From Paenalkalicoccus suaedae (GTDB lineage: Bacteria > Bacillota > Bacilli > Bacillales > Salisediminibacteriaceae): 64,000 nt of DNA. Below the pieces are notes generated by a model. It was not told the origin of the DNA. It saw nothing but the letters and a program-made list of their open reading frames with translations, and searched no databases. The DNA lies in assembly GCF_006965545.2 (NCBI RefSeq), contig NZ_CP041372.2, forward strand, positions 1,488,001 to 1,552,000, given 5' to 3'. Both the position numbers and the translations under genes were made by a program. Shown here one piece after another: positions 46,113-56,612 of this stretch. How positions within the stretch are numbered: position 1 is the stretch's first letter; each line of letters starts with the position of its first letter.

Positions 46113-48080
46113 ATGTTTACTTTTTATTTGGCTGTTGGGTCAGATACGTCATCAAATGACCTTCGATTACTGTTGACTCGCAAACCTCTAGCATTTCAAG
46201 GAATTTACGCAGAAGGCTACAATGAAGATCGTCTGCAAAAATTAGCAAAAAATTATGGTATACCTATTATACATACATTGCCTTCAGACGTAACCGATCT
46301 CATCGTTCCATTAACTAACACGATAAACTCACCTCGAATATTAAGGCAAGAGGACGTAGAGCTCTTAGTAAGAAGAGCGCAAGACCTTGATCAAATGTAC
46401 CATATACTTGATTCTACTCATGATGGCATGATAGCGATAGATGCTCTTAGTCGAATAACTATCATTAACTCACGTGCAGAAGAAATGACCGGACTTTATA
46501 AAAAAGATGTAATCGGTAAACCTATACAAGACGTCATGCCATCGTCTAAGCTCCCTAGAGTAATGGCGACCGAACAAATAGAGTATAACCGTAAACAGGT
46601 GATAGGCAACGACCGCACAATCATCACAACTCGTGTTCCTATGTACGAAGGGGACACGATAACGGGTGCGCTCGGTGTGTTTCGTGATATAACTGAAATT
46701 GTGAATATGGCAGAGGAAGTGACAAATTTAAAAAGCATTCAAACAATGCTTGAAGCAATTATTCAATCATCGGATGATGCGATTTCCGTAGTAAACGAAA
46801 AAGGGTTAGGATTATTGATTAATCCTGCCTATTCCAGATTAACTGGTCTTCATAAAGATGAGGTAATCGGAAAACCTGCTACAGCAGATATTTCTGAAGG
46901 AGAAAGCATTCACATGAAGGTGCTCCAAACGAAAAAACCAATTCGAGGAGCTAGAATGAAGGTAGGCCCTAGTAAGCGTGATGTAGTTGTTAATGTTGCG
47001 CCAGTTATTGTGGACGATGAAATCAAAGGAAGCGTCGGCGTTGTTCATGACGTATCTGAAATGGAATCACTTACAAAAGAATTAGAACAAGCTAAAAAAA
47101 TAATTCGTTCCATTGAAGCAAAGTACCGTTTTGAAGATATCATAGGTAGCTCGGCTGAAATGACGATGGCGATTGAACAAGCGAGAGTTGCTGCTAAAAC
47201 ACCTGCGACGATTTTACTTAGAGGAGAGTCGGGCACAGGAAAGGAACTTTTTGCGCATGCAATCCACAATGAAAGTAAAAGAAAGTACAATAAATTCGTG
47301 CGAGTAAACTGTGCGGCAATATCTGAATCCTTACTCGAAAGTGAGCTTTTTGGCTATGAGGATGGTGCTTTTTCAGGTGCGAAGCGTGGAGGAAGAAAAG
47401 GTTTGTTTGAGGAAGCGAATAACGGTAGCATCTTTTTAGATGAAATTGGTGAGTTGTCGCAAACCATGCAGGCAAAGCTGTTACGAGTGTTGCAGGAGAA
47501 AGAGATCGTTCGCGTAGGTGGGACGAAAACTATCACGCTAGATGTGCGCGTAATTGCAGCTACGAATGTTGCTTTAGAAGATAAAATTGAAGCAGGAGAA
47601 TTTCGAGCTGACCTTTATTACAGGCTCAACCGAGCTCCGATTTCGATACCAGCCTTGCGAGATCGGAAGGAAGATATTCATGCCTTGAGCCAGCACCTCT
47701 TACTGCGATTAAATCAAGATTATGGGAGGCATGTTTATCAGCTGACAGATAAGGCGATTGCTAAGTTACATTCTTATAGCTGGCCAGGGAATGTAAGAGA
47801 GCTTGAGAATGTTCTAGGTAGGGCCATCATTCATATGAAGCTCTCTGAAACAGTTATTGAAGATACTCATCTAAGTGTCTTCCCAACGATCGCGGATGTC
47901 GACACATCAAAAAATCAGGTTCGTGTAGACGATCGAACGCTTGATGAGCAAATACAGGATGTAGAAGCAGCTATCATTCATGAAACGTTAAAACAATGTG
48001 GAGGAAATAAAACAAAAGCAGCGCAACAATTGGGTTTATCGGTTAGGAATTTATATTATAAACTTGAAAAATACAAGTGA
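46113..48080 (+). CDS. bkdR: sigma-54-dependent activator BkdR
   Basis: This 655-aa enhancer-binding protein activates the branched-chain keto acid operon with sigma-L (sigma-54). Domains in order: N-terminal sensory region, PAS domain 1 (about 85-205), PAS domain 2 (about 215-325), AAA+ ATPase with Walker [12 protein letters not shown] (near 370), the sigma-54-contacting loop GAFSGA (near 418) and Walker [10 protein letters not shown], then a Fis-type HTH ([22 protein letters not shown]). The ATG at 46113 follows AAGGAGGTG. PAS domains suggest a small-molecule signal. Confidence 0.93.
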   Translation: MFTFYLAVGSDTSSNDLRLLLTRKPLAFQGIYAEGYNEDRLQKLAKNYGIPIIHTLPSDVTDLIVPLTNTINSPRILRQEDVELLVRRAQDLDQMYHILDSTHDGMIAIDALSRITIINSRAEEMTGLYKKDVIGKPIQDVMPSSKLPRVMATEQIEYNRKQVIGNDRTIITTRVPMYEGDTITGALGVFRDITEIVNMAEEVTNLKSIQTMLEAIIQSSDDAISVVNEKGLGLLINPAYSRLTGLHKDEVIGKPATADISEGESIHMKVLQTKKPIRGARMKVGPSKRDVVVNVAPVIVDDEIKGSVGVVHDVSEMESLTKELEQAKKIIRSIEAKYRFEDIIGSSAEMTMAIEQARVAAKTPATILLRGESGTGKELFAHAIHNESKRKYNKFVRVNCAAISESLLESELFGYEDGAFSGAKRGGRKGLFEEANNGSIFLDEIGELSQTMQAKLLRVLQEKEIVRVGGTKTITLDVRVIAATNVALEDKIEAGEFRADLYYRLNRAPISIPALRDRKEDIHALSQHLLLRLNQDYGRHVYQLTDKAIAKLHSYSWPGNVRELENVLGRAIIHMKLSETVIEDTHLSVFPTIADVDTSKNQVRVDDRTLDEQIQDVEAAIIHETLKQCGGNKTKAAQQLGLSVRNLYYKLEKYK

Positions 48081-48118
48081 TGCAATTTATTGCATGAAAA
48101 ATATTGCGCACTGTGCAA
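48081..48118 (+). promoter_or_regulatory. probable BkdR upstream activating sites
   Basis: Two palindromes sit 63-120 bp before the -24/-12 promoter: TGCAATTTATTGCA (48081-48094) and TTGCGCACTGTGCAA (48104-48118). They share TTGC/GCAA half-sites and lie about two turns apart, as expected for enhancer sites of a dimeric activator. Confidence 0.7.
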
Positions 48119-48180
48119 TTTTATTCACGATTCTATGCTAGGAAAGCATTGCTTATCCTGCATTTAAGCAGTTTTAAAAG

Positions 48181-48199
48181 TTGGCATTGATCTTGCATT
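48181..48199 (+). promoter_or_regulatory. sigma-54 (-24/-12) promoter of bkd operon
   Basis: TTGGCATTGATCTTGCATT has the invariant GG and GC separated by 10 nt, a strong match to the sigma-54 consensus. It lies just after bkdR and before ptb. Confidence 0.9.
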
Positions 48200-48241
48200 A
48201 TAAATACGCGTGAATTCTTATAAAGAAGGTGAACTAAAGAC

Positions 48242-49132
48242 GTGAACATTGACCAATTATTAGAACTTGCTAAAACGAAGAAACAAACGATTGCCGTCGC
48301 CCATGCAACGGACGCATCACTTTTTGCAGCTTGTAAAGAGGCAGCTGATAGAGGAGGATGTTCCTTTCACTTCTTTGGTCCAATGGAGACAATGCTCGAA
48401 GAGGCTTCTAAAGCGGATGTTACTAGACAAGACAATTTCGAGTTTCATGCTTGTACGACAGATAAAGAATCAGCGTCTGAAGCTGTGAGATTCGTCTCGG
48501 CAGGCCGTGCAGGAGTTTTAATGAAGGGGATGCTTTCTACGTCATTACTTCTTAAAGCGGTGTTAAATAAAGAAGCAGGCTTACGCACTGGCAGAGTGCT
48601 TTCTCACGTAGCGGGGTTTAGATTTCCCGAGAGAGAAAAACTATTGTATTTGACCGATGCTGCGATGAATATTGCTCCATCACTAAAAGAGAAAGTACAA
48701 ATTTTGGAGAATGCTGTCCATGCTGTATCAAGGATTGGAGTGACAACTCCTAAAGTAGCTGCATTGGCAGCAGTTGAGCATGTAAATGAGGCAATGCCAG
48801 CAACGTTAGATGCTGCTAGCCTGACGATGATGAACAAACGTGGACAGCTTACAGGGTGTGTTGTAGATGGCCCATTAGCCTTCGATATAGCTGTTTCAGA
48901 AGAAGCGGCAAAACAAAAAAAGGTTGAATCAGATGTAGCTGGCAAAGCAGATATTTTGCTTGCACCTTCCATTGAGGTTGGAAACAGCTTATACAAATCC
49001 TTTACGATATTCGGATCAGCGACTGTCGGTGGCATGATTGTCGGAGCTCGTGCACCGATCATTCTGACATCACGTGCTGATTCAAAAGAGAGCAAATTAT
49101 TTTCCATTGCACTAGCAGTGAATGCATCATAA
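48242..49132 (+). CDS. ptb: phosphate butyryltransferase
   Basis: This 296-aa phosphotransacylase converts branched-chain or butyryl-CoA to the acyl phosphate. It shows GFRFPEREKLLYLTDAAMNI, DGPLAFDIAVS and the C-terminal FGSATVGGMIVGARAPI, as in the Ptb/PlsX-like family. A GTG start follows GAAGGTG. It is the first gene after the sigma-54 promoter, paired with buk. Confidence 0.93.
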   Translation: MNIDQLLELAKTKKQTIAVAHATDASLFAACKEAADRGGCSFHFFGPMETMLEEASKADVTRQDNFEFHACTTDKESASEAVRFVSAGRAGVLMKGMLSTSLLLKAVLNKEAGLRTGRVLSHVAGFRFPEREKLLYLTDAAMNIAPSLKEKVQILENAVHAVSRIGVTTPKVAALAAVEHVNEAMPATLDAASLTMMNKRGQLTGCVVDGPLAFDIAVSEEAAKQKKVESDVAGKADILLAPSIEVGNSLYKSFTIFGSATVGGMIVGARAPIILTSRADSKESKLFSIALAVNAS

Positions 49133-49150
49133 CTTAAGGGGGATATTAAC

Positions 49151-50248
49151 ATGGAACTTTTTTCTTATATGGAAGAATATGATTACGAGCAGGTAGTGGT
49201 TTGTCAAGATAAGCAGTCGGGGTTAAAAGCAATTATTGCCATCCACGATACTACATTAGGACCGGCACTAGGTGGTACAAGAATGTGGACATATGAGTCC
49301 GAAGAAGCGGCATTCATGGACGCATTGAGATTAGCAAAAGGCATGACTTATAAAAATGCTGCGGCTGGATTAAACTTAGGCGGAGGAAAAACCGTTATCA
49401 TTGGAGATCCTAAAAAAGATAAAAACGAAGCGATGTTCCGAGCATTTGGTCGTTATATCCAAGGATTGAATGGTCGCTACATAACAGCAGAAGATGTCGG
49501 TACAACGGTTGAAGATATGGACCTTGTTTACCAAGAGACGAACTATGTAACTGGTGTATCACCTGCATTTGGATCTTCCGGTAATCCGTCACCTGTAACA
49601 GCTTATGGAGTATATGTTGGTATGAAGGCAGCTGCTAAAGAAGCGTTCGGAAGCGACTCGCTAGAAGGTAAGACAGTAGCAGTTCAGGGCATCGGAAATG
49701 TTGCATTCCAGTTGTGTCGCCACTTACATGAAGAAGGAGCAAAGCTCATTGTAACAGATATTAATAAAACGGCTGTTGCTCGCGCTGTTGAAGAATTCGG
49801 TGCGCATGCAGTAGATATTAATGATATCTACGCGGTTGATTGTGATATTTATGCGCCATGTGCATTAGGTGCAACGATTAATGATCAAACAATACCTCAA
49901 TTAAAAGCGAAAGTAATTGCAGGCGCTGCAAATAACCAGCTTCTAGAACCAAAGCACGGAGATATTATTCAAGATATGGGTATCGTTTACGCTCCTGACT
50001 ATGTGATTAACTCTGGTGGGGTGATTAATGTAGCGGACGAACTACTAGGATATAATCGCGAGCGAGCAATGAAGAAGGTTGAGACGATTTATGATTCTAT
50101 CGATCGCGTCATTGAAATTTCGAAGCGAGATAGTATCCCAACATATAAAGCTGCAGACAGACTCGCGGAAGAACGAATTGAAACGATGAGAAAATCAAGA
50201 AAACAATTTTTACAAAACGGGATGAGCATTGTTTCTCGTGGAAGATAA
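49151..50248 (+). CDS. bcd: branched-chain amino acid (leucine) dehydrogenase
   Basis: This 365-aa NAD-dependent dehydrogenase deaminates Leu, Val and Ile to keto acids. It has [10 protein letters not shown], the catalytic Lys in [31 protein letters not shown] and the Rossmann segment [17 protein letters not shown]. It feeds the downstream keto acid dehydrogenase. Confidence 0.96.
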   Translation: MELFSYMEEYDYEQVVVCQDKQSGLKAIIAIHDTTLGPALGGTRMWTYESEEAAFMDALRLAKGMTYKNAAAGLNLGGGKTVIIGDPKKDKNEAMFRAFGRYIQGLNGRYITAEDVGTTVEDMDLVYQETNYVTGVSPAFGSSGNPSPVTAYGVYVGMKAAAKEAFGSDSLEGKTVAVQGIGNVAFQLCRHLHEEGAKLIVTDINKTAVARAVEEFGAHAVDINDIYAVDCDIYAPCALGATINDQTIPQLKAKVIAGAANNQLLEPKHGDIIQDMGIVYAPDYVINSGGVINVADELLGYNRERAMKKVETIYDSIDRVIEISKRDSIPTYKAADRLAEERIETMRKSRKQFLQNGMSIVSRGR

Positions 50249-50263
50249 AGTGGAGGGAATACT

Positions 50264-51361
50264 GTGGAAACGACATATCGAATTTTAGCCATCAATCCAG
50301 GCTCAACATCAACGAAAATTGGCGTGTTTGAAAATGAGCGCGAGGTATTAGAAGAAACAATTCGTCACGGTCGTGAGGAGATAGCATCATTCGCGTCTAT
50401 TATTGAACAATATGCGTTTCGCAAAGAGATGATTCTTCAGGCACTAGATAACGCAGGCATCAACTTATCGAAGCTCTCAGCAGTTGTTGGTCGTGGTGGG
50501 CTTTTACGTCCAATTGAAGGTGGAACGTATTCCGTTAATGACGACATGCTACAGGACTTAAGAGATGGGTATGCTGGACAGCACGCTTCGAATTTAGGTG
50601 GCATCATTGCTAATGAGATAGCGAACCAGCTCAATATCGAAGCGTTTATCGTTGATCCTGTAGTGGTGGATGAACTGCAGGATGTTGCGCGAGTCTCTGG
50701 ATTTGCAGATTTTGAGCGTAAAAGTATTTTTCATGCCTTAAATCAAAAAGCAGTGGCTCGTGAAGTCGCCACGGATTTAGGTAAGAAATATGAAGACCTG
50801 AATTTAATAGTAGCTCATATGGGTGGGGGCATCACCGTAGGGTCTCATAGTCACGGAAGAGTTATTGATGTAAATAATGGACTTCATGGAGAAGGACCGT
50901 TTTCTCCAGAGCGTGCTGGAACTGTCCCGGCAGGTGACTTAGTATCCCTATGCTTCTCAGGTGAGCTCTATTCGGATGAAGTAATGAAAAAAATCGTCGG
51001 TCAAGGCGGACTTGTTGGATACCTTGGCACAAATGATGCAGTTGAAGTCGAAAACCGCATTGCAAAAGGCGATGAGCAGGCTGAAAAAGTCTATGAAGCA
51101 ATGGCGTATCAGGTCGCAAAAGAAATTGCGAGTAACGCGGCGGTTTTATCTGGAGAAGTTGATGCAATCGTCCTTACAGGTGGATTAGCATACGGAAAAG
51201 AGTTTGTAAGTAAAATCATTTCTCGTGTACAATGGATAGCAAAGGTGATCGTTAAGCCAGGAGAAAATGAACTGCATGCTTTATCAGCTGGAGCGCTTCG
51301 AGTGCTTCGTCAAGAAGAGCAGGCTAAAGAATACAACATTCACGTTCGCGCGATGCAATAA
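50264..51361 (+). CDS. buk: butyrate kinase
   Basis: This 365-aa acetokinase-family enzyme converts acyl phosphate to the acid with ATP formation. Family elements are [56 protein letters not shown] and [16 protein letters not shown] start follows GGAGGG. With Ptb it yields ATP from branched-chain acyl-CoA. Confidence 0.95.
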   Translation: METTYRILAINPGSTSTKIGVFENEREVLEETIRHGREEIASFASIIEQYAFRKEMILQALDNAGINLSKLSAVVGRGGLLRPIEGGTYSVNDDMLQDLRDGYAGQHASNLGGIIANEIANQLNIEAFIVDPVVVDELQDVARVSGFADFERKSIFHALNQKAVAREVATDLGKKYEDLNLIVAHMGGGITVGSHSHGRVIDVNNGLHGEGPFSPERAGTVPAGDLVSLCFSGELYSDEVMKKIVGQGGLVGYLGTNDAVEVENRIAKGDEQAEKVYEAMAYQVAKEIASNAAVLSGEVDAIVLTGGLAYGKEFVSKIISRVQWIAKVIVKPGENELHALSAGALRVLRQEEQAKEYNIHVRAMQ

Positions 51362-51390
51362 GCATCGGCGCGACGTCTAGGAGGAGAACT

Positions 51391-52818
51391 ATGGCTAAAG
51401 AATATGATCTGGTCATAATAGGAGCTGGTACAGGTGGATATGTGGCAGCTATTCGTGCAGCTCAGTTAGGAAAGAGTGTAGCAGTCGTTGAAAAGTCTCA
51501 GGTGGGCGGAACGTGTTTACATAAAGGATGCATTCCAAGTAAGGCGTTACTTCGTAGCGCGGAGGTATTTAAGACAATCAATCAGGCCGAAGAATTTGGC
51601 GTGGAAGTTTCAGGTTCTACGTTAAATTTTCAAGCTGTCATGGATCGCAAAGATGCGATCGTAAATCAGCTTCATAAAGGCGTTCAGGCTCTAATGAAAA
51701 AAGGGAAAATTGATATTTACGAAGGATTTGCGCGTATTTTAGGGCCTTCTATCTTTTCTCCTACACCAGGCACCATCTCAATTGAGTATAAAGAAGAAGA
51801 CCGAGAAAACGATATGCTAATTCCATCAAATGTCCTTATCGCCACTGGTAGCAGACCTAGAAGCCTGAAGGGATTAACGCTAGATGAAGATCGTGTCCTT
51901 TCTTCAGAAGGGGCATTATCGTTAACGGAGCTTCCAAAGTCGATTGGGATTATCGGTGGTGGAGTTATCGGAGTGGAATGGGCATCGATGTTTGCTGACT
52001 TTGGCGTTGAGGTAACCGTGTTTGAATACACGGACCGAGTGTTACCGACCGAAGACCGCGATATCTCAAAAGAAATGAAAAAAGCACTAGAGAAAAAAGG
52101 TGTGAATGTGCTAACGAGTGCTCAAGTCCTTGCAGAGGAAGTAAAAACGTCCGAGTCTGACGTGACAGTTCCTTATGAATTAGATGGAGAAAAACAATCG
52201 CTGACGTTCGAAAAGATATTAGTTTCTGTCGGTCGGGAAGCGAACGTGACGAATATCGGGCTAGAAAACACAGACATACAAGTCGAAAATGGCGTGATTA
52301 AAGTAAACGAGCACTATCAAACGAAAGAATCGCACATGTATGCGGTAGGTGACGTCATTGGAGGTCTTCAGCTGGCACACGTTGCATCTCACGAGGGAAT
52401 TGCAGCGGTTGAGCATATGGCTAACTTGGAAGCGCATCCAGTTGATCCGCTACTCGTCGCAAAATGTACGTACTCCTCGCCTGAAGTTGCAAGTGTTGGA
52501 CTGACAGAGCAGGATGCAAAAGATAAAGGCTATGATGTGAAGGTTGGTAAATTCCCGTTCCAGGCAGTTGGAAAAGCGCTCGTGTATGGAGACACAACTG
52601 GTTTTGTTAAGTTTGTGACAGACAGTAAAACAGAGGATTTGTTAGGCGTTCACATGATTGGTCCGCACGTGACAGACATGATCTCAGAAGCAGCGCTAGC
52701 TAAATTGTTAGATGCTACACATTGGGAGGTCGCGGCGTCCATTCACCCTCATCCAAGCTTATCAGAGGCAATTGGCGAAGCGGCACTTGCAGTAGACGGG
52801 ATTCAAATTCATGGTTAA
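51391..52818 (+). CDS. lpdV: dihydrolipoyl dehydrogenase (E3) of bkd complex
   Basis: This 475-aa flavoprotein reoxidises lipoamide on the E2 subunit. FAD motif IIGAGTGGYVAAIRAAQLG, redox-active disulfide GGTCLHKGCIPSKALLR, NAD motif IIGGGVIGVEWASMFADFG, and the C-terminal active-site HPHPSLSEAIGEA are visible. It sits in the bkd operon, so it is the dedicated E3. Confidence 0.96.
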   Translation: MAKEYDLVIIGAGTGGYVAAIRAAQLGKSVAVVEKSQVGGTCLHKGCIPSKALLRSAEVFKTINQAEEFGVEVSGSTLNFQAVMDRKDAIVNQLHKGVQALMKKGKIDIYEGFARILGPSIFSPTPGTISIEYKEEDRENDMLIPSNVLIATGSRPRSLKGLTLDEDRVLSSEGALSLTELPKSIGIIGGGVIGVEWASMFADFGVEVTVFEYTDRVLPTEDRDISKEMKKALEKKGVNVLTSAQVLAEEVKTSESDVTVPYELDGEKQSLTFEKILVSVGREANVTNIGLENTDIQVENGVIKVNEHYQTKESHMYAVGDVIGGLQLAHVASHEGIAAVEHMANLEAHPVDPLLVAKCTYSSPEVASVGLTEQDAKDKGYDVKVGKFPFQAVGKALVYGDTTGFVKFVTDSKTEDLLGVHMIGPHVTDMISEAALAKLLDATHWEVAASIHPHPSLSEAIGEAALAVDGIQIHG

Positions 52819-52831
52819 TAAGGAGGCACTT

Positions 52832-53830
52832 ATGATGACTAAAAATAGACATGAAGAACTTGGCTTATCTGATCAGGATGCTTTAAACATGTATAGAGTG
52901 ATGCTTCAAGCGCGAATGATTGACGAGCGTATGTGGCTGTTAAACCGCGCAGGTAAAATACCATTCGTTATTTCCTGTCAGGGTCAAGAAGCGGCTCAGG
53001 TTGGAGCGGCGATGGCACTCGATAATACAAAGGACTATGCCCTTCCTTACTATCGTGATATGGGCGTTGTTTTACAATTCGGAATGACTGCAAAGGACCT
53101 CATGCTTTCTGGTTTTGCGAAGGCGGAGGATCCAAACTCAGGTGGTCGTCAAATGCCTGGGCACTTTGGTCAACGTAAAAATCGTATTGTAACAGGATCT
53201 TCTCCTGTAACGACACAGGTACCCCACGCAGTAGGGATCGCTCTAGGTGCTAAAATGAAAAAAGAAGAGGTTGTTGCATTTACGACATTTGGAGAAGGGT
53301 CTTCTAACCAAGGAGACTTCCATGAGGGAATTAACTTCGCCAGTGTTCATGATCTGCCTTGTATCTTTATGTGTGAAAATAATAAGTACGCGATTTCTGT
53401 CCCACTCGATAAGCAATTAAATATTGAGAAAGTCTCGGATCGCGCAGTTGGCTACGGTATTTACGGAGAATCTGTTGACGGTAACGATCCATTAGCCGTG
53501 TATAAAGTGATCAAAGAAGCTAGAGAGCGAGCTCTTCGTGGAGAAGGACCTTCTCTTATTGAGACAGTCTCCTACCGTTTGACTCCTCACTCCAGTGACG
53601 ATGATGACAGCACGTATCGTTCACGCGAAGAAGTAGCGGAAGCAAAGAAGATCGATGCGATTCATACCTTCGGCGCTTACTTACGTGACTTAGATATTTT
53701 GACGGATGAAAAAGATGAAGAGATTCGCCAAGCACTTCGCTTAGAAATCGATGAGGCAACAGATTACGCAGAGAACGCTGCATATCCAGATCCGGACACG
53801 ATGATGCAGTACGTGTATGAGGAGGAATAA
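52832..53830 (+). CDS. bkdAA: branched-chain 2-oxo acid dehydrogenase E1 alpha
   Basis: This 332-aa E1 alpha subunit binds thiamine diphosphate and decarboxylates branched-chain keto acids with BkdAB. The TPP motif is FGEGSSNQGDFHEGINFASVH...CENNKYAISVP. A phosphorylation-loop-like SYRLTPHSSDDDDSTYRS is present, as in the family. Start is ATG 52832 or ATG 52835 after AGGAGG. Confidence 0.95.
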   Translation: MMTKNRHEELGLSDQDALNMYRVMLQARMIDERMWLLNRAGKIPFVISCQGQEAAQVGAAMALDNTKDYALPYYRDMGVVLQFGMTAKDLMLSGFAKAEDPNSGGRQMPGHFGQRKNRIVTGSSPVTTQVPHAVGIALGAKMKKEEVVAFTTFGEGSSNQGDFHEGINFASVHDLPCIFMCENNKYAISVPLDKQLNIEKVSDRAVGYGIYGESVDGNDPLAVYKVIKEARERALRGEGPSLIETVSYRLTPHSSDDDDSTYRSREEVAEAKKIDAIHTFGAYLRDLDILTDEKDEEIRQALRLEIDEATDYAENAAYPDPDTMMQYVYEEE

Positions 53831-53833
53831 ACG

Positions 53834-54817
53834 ATGACGACAATGACGTTTATAGAAGCTGTAACACTTGCAATGAAAGAAGAAATGGCACGCGACGAGA
53901 ATGTCTTTGTATTAGGTGAAGACGTTGGAAAGCGCGGAGGCGTATTCCGTGCAACAAACAATCTGTATAACGAATTTGGAGAAGATCGTGTTATTGACAC
54001 CCCTCTTGCAGAATCTGCAATCGCGGGAGTTGGTATTGGAGCAGCTATGTACGGCATGCGCCCAATTGCAGAAATGCAGTTTGCTGACTTTATTATGCCA
54101 GCGGTGAACCAGATCATTTCAGAGGCAGCAAAGATCCGCTATCGTTCTAATAATGATTGGAGCTGTCCTATCACAATCAGAGCACCATTCGGCGGCGGGG
54201 TTCACGGGGCACTTTACCACTCTCAGTCTGTCGAATCCATTTTTGCAAGCGTGCCTGGACTTAAAATCGTAATCCCATCGAATCCTTATGATGCAAAAGG
54301 ACTGTTAAAGTCGGCGATTCGCTCTAATGATCCAGTCCTATTCTTTGAGCATAAGCGTGCGTACCGTCTGTTAAAAGCAGATGTTCCGGAAGAAGACTAC
54401 ACAGTGCCTTTAGATAAAGCGGCTATTGCTCGTGAGGGAGATGACGTGACGGTTATTACGTACGGACTTTGCGTACATTTTGCAAAGCAGGCAGCAGAAG
54501 CGTTAGAGAAGGAAGGTATCAATACGCACATTGTTGACCTGCGCACCGTGTATCCGTTGGATAAAGAAGCGATTATTGAAGCGGCGAATAAAACAGGTAA
54601 AGTTCTTCTTGTTACAGAGGACAATCTTGAAGGAAGTATTATCGGAGAAGTGAGTGCGATCATCGCAGAAAACTGCCTCTTTGATCTTGATGCTCCAATC
54701 AAACGTTTAGCTGGACCGGACGTGCCTGCTATGCCTTACGCCCCTACTCTTGAAAAGAAGTTTATGGTAAACACAGATAAAATCGAAGCTGCTATTCGTG
54801 ACTTAGCAGAATTTTAA
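53834..54817 (+). CDS. bkdAB: branched-chain 2-oxo acid dehydrogenase E1 beta
   Basis: This 327-aa beta subunit has VFVLGEDVGKRGGVFRAT, DTPLAESAIAGVGIGAAMYG, and RAPFGGGVHGALYHSQSVE, matching E1 beta subunits. It completes the E1 active site with BkdAA, 4 bp upstream. Confidence 0.96.
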   Translation: MTTMTFIEAVTLAMKEEMARDENVFVLGEDVGKRGGVFRATNNLYNEFGEDRVIDTPLAESAIAGVGIGAAMYGMRPIAEMQFADFIMPAVNQIISEAAKIRYRSNNDWSCPITIRAPFGGGVHGALYHSQSVESIFASVPGLKIVIPSNPYDAKGLLKSAIRSNDPVLFFEHKRAYRLLKADVPEEDYTVPLDKAAIAREGDDVTVITYGLCVHFAKQAAEALEKEGINTHIVDLRTVYPLDKEAIIEAANKTGKVLLVTEDNLEGSIIGEVSAIIAENCLFDLDAPIKRLAGPDVPAMPYAPTLEKKFMVNTDKIEAAIRDLAEF

Positions 54818-54832
54818 AGGAGGAATTATGCA

Positions 54833-56125
54833 ATGGCTACGGAAATTACGATGCCTCAGCTCGGGGAGAGTGTAACCGAGGGTACGATTACAAAATGGCT
54901 TGTGAAGCCTGGTGATAAAGTTAAAAAGTATGACCCACTAGCAGAAGTAATGACGGATAAAGTAAATGCAGAGGTTCCTTCTTCTTATGAAGGTACCGTA
55001 AGTGAGCTAATCGCAAATGAAGATGAAACGGTAGAGGTCGGCAAAGTCATTTGTACGATCGAGGTTGCTGGAGAAGAAACTAAAGCACCATCTACTAGCA
55101 TAGAGAAGAGTGAGCCTGCTGCACAATCTAGTTCACATCCGAACGAGGGCGCTTCGAAAGCTAACGAAGATACAAGCCAAAAGGGTCGATACTCACCAGC
55201 AGTATTAAAGCTCGCGCAAGAAAATGATATTGATTTACAATCAGTAAACGGATCTGGACGCGGTGGGCGAATTACTCGTAAAGACATTTTAGAAGCTATC
55301 GAAAATCCTCCTGCTGCGAGCAAGCCAGCGGCTGCACCGAGTGCTGCGGAACCTGTTAAAGAAGTAGAGCACCAAGCTCCTAAGCAAGAGGCTCCAGTTT
55401 CTCAGACAAGTCAAGAAGTAGTGGCAAACGGACGCACGATTGAAGTACCAGTCACAGGAGTACGTCGAGCCATCGCACAAAATATGGTTAAATCAAAGCA
55501 CGAAGCACCTCACGCGTGGATGATGATTGAAGTCGATGTGACAAATCTGGTTAAACTCCGCAACAGCATGAAGGATAGTTTTATGGAGCAGGAAGGCATC
55601 AAGCTCACATTCCTTCCATTCTTTATGAAGGCGACGATTGATGCGCTTAAGCAATTCCCTGAAGTAAATGCGAGATGGGCAGAGGATAAGATTATTCGCC
55701 ATAAGGACGTGCACTTATCAATGGCCGTTGCGACAGAAGAAGAGCTATTCGTTCCAGTTATCAAAAACGCCGATGATTTAAATATTAAAGGCTTAGCACG
55801 ATCGTTAAATGAGATTGCGTCCAAAGTACGCAATAAGACGCTTACGTCTGCAGATATGCAGGGTGGTACGTTTACACTAAATAACACTGGGTCGTTCGGA
55901 TCGATTCAATCACAGCCAATTATTAATCGCCCTCAGGCCGCAATTTTATCGGTTGAATCAATTGTGAAGCGTCCAGTCGTTTTAGATAACGATGCAATCG
56001 CAATTCGACACATGGTAAATCTTTGTATGTCACTAGATCACCGTGTATTAGATGGACTTGTGTGTGGTAAATTCATGGCACATATCAAGAATTCGTTAGA
56101 AAATATGAGTGCAGACTCTCTTTAA
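54833..56125 (+). CDS. bkdB: branched-chain 2-oxo acid dehydrogenase E2 (lipoyl transacylase)
   Basis: This 430-aa core subunit has one N-terminal lipoyl domain (lipoyl Lys in EVMTDKVNAEVPS), an Ala/Pro/Ser/Glu-rich linker, an E1/E3-binding domain (RYSPAVLKLAQEND...GRGGRITRKDI), a second linker and the catalytic acyltransferase domain with the C-terminal SLDHRVLDG. Branched acyl-CoAs from this complex prime iso/anteiso fatty acids. Confidence 0.96.
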   Translation: MATEITMPQLGESVTEGTITKWLVKPGDKVKKYDPLAEVMTDKVNAEVPSSYEGTVSELIANEDETVEVGKVICTIEVAGEETKAPSTSIEKSEPAAQSSSHPNEGASKANEDTSQKGRYSPAVLKLAQENDIDLQSVNGSGRGGRITRKDILEAIENPPAASKPAAAPSAAEPVKEVEHQAPKQEAPVSQTSQEVVANGRTIEVPVTGVRRAIAQNMVKSKHEAPHAWMMIEVDVTNLVKLRNSMKDSFMEQEGIKLTFLPFFMKATIDALKQFPEVNARWAEDKIIRHKDVHLSMAVATEEELFVPVIKNADDLNIKGLARSLNEIASKVRNKTLTSADMQGGTFTLNNTGSFGSIQSQPIINRPQAAILSVESIVKRPVVLDNDAIAIRHMVNLCMSLDHRVLDGLVCGKFMAHIKNSLENMSADSL

Positions 56126-56130
56126 GAAGT

Positions 56131-56165
56131 AGCTAGCAGGCGAAGGTCGTCTGCTAGCTTTTTTT
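56131..56165 (+). terminator. intrinsic terminator of bkd operon
   Basis: The stem AGCTAGCAG / CTGCTAGCT is followed by TTTTTT. Confidence 0.88.
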
Positions 56166-56212
56166 GGTGTGGGTGTGGAGGTGAGCAAAGCTGCTCGGAA
56201 ACTAGGGGGAGT

Positions 56213-56302
56213 TTATCCGTTTAAGGCGTGCGGTAATCCGCTTAAGGCCTAAGGTTATTCGTTTGTGATGTGCGGTTATCCGTTCCAAGCCTAAGGTTAT
56301 CC
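56213..56302 (-). repeat. second 21-bp-phased GGATAA array
   Basis: Five hexamers read TTATCC, TAATCC, TTATTC, TTATCC and TTATCC on the plus strand at 56213, 56234, 56255, 56276 and 56297, exactly 21 bp apart. On the minus strand the core is GGATAA(C). Spacers alternate between a CTTAGGCyT type and a CGCACryC type, giving a 42-bp higher period, as in the array at 14124. It lies just after the bkd terminator. The rest of the 445-bp gap before the zinc-binding lipoprotein holds no ORF. Confidence 0.88.
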
Positions 56303-56511
56303 GTTCAAAGATTTGCTTACCTTTTCACCTCTCCTAGTTTTCCGGACTCTACTTTTCTAAGGCAGAAGTGTTACTAATAAATCATAGGTTTCCTTCTATC
56401 CTAATTAAAGGTAACTGACTAAAGTCTTTCTACGCATATTTATACTTTTTATTTACTTCTAAAACATCTGGTGTTACCCATAAACAAACGTTGGAAGAGA
56501 CTAAAAACATC

Positions 56512-56598
56512 TAATCGTAACCATTATTATTTACAAAGCGTAATCAATACGATATAATCACGATTGTGAGAAATTATAAAACGTAACGGTTACGGAAG
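56512..56598 (+). promoter_or_regulatory. triple Zur-box operator and promoter
   Basis: Three sites resemble the B. subtilis Zur consensus (palindromic CGTAAT-n-ATTACG core): 56512-56532, 56535-56555 and 56578-56598. By eye they match 16, 17 and 14 of 20 defined positions. The middle site covers the spacer and start of the -10 of a promoter with TTTACA (56530-56535), 17-bp spacer and TATAAT (56553-56558). This predicts repression when zinc is sufficient. Confidence 0.72.
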
Positions 56599-56612
56599 GG
56601 GATCATTTTACC

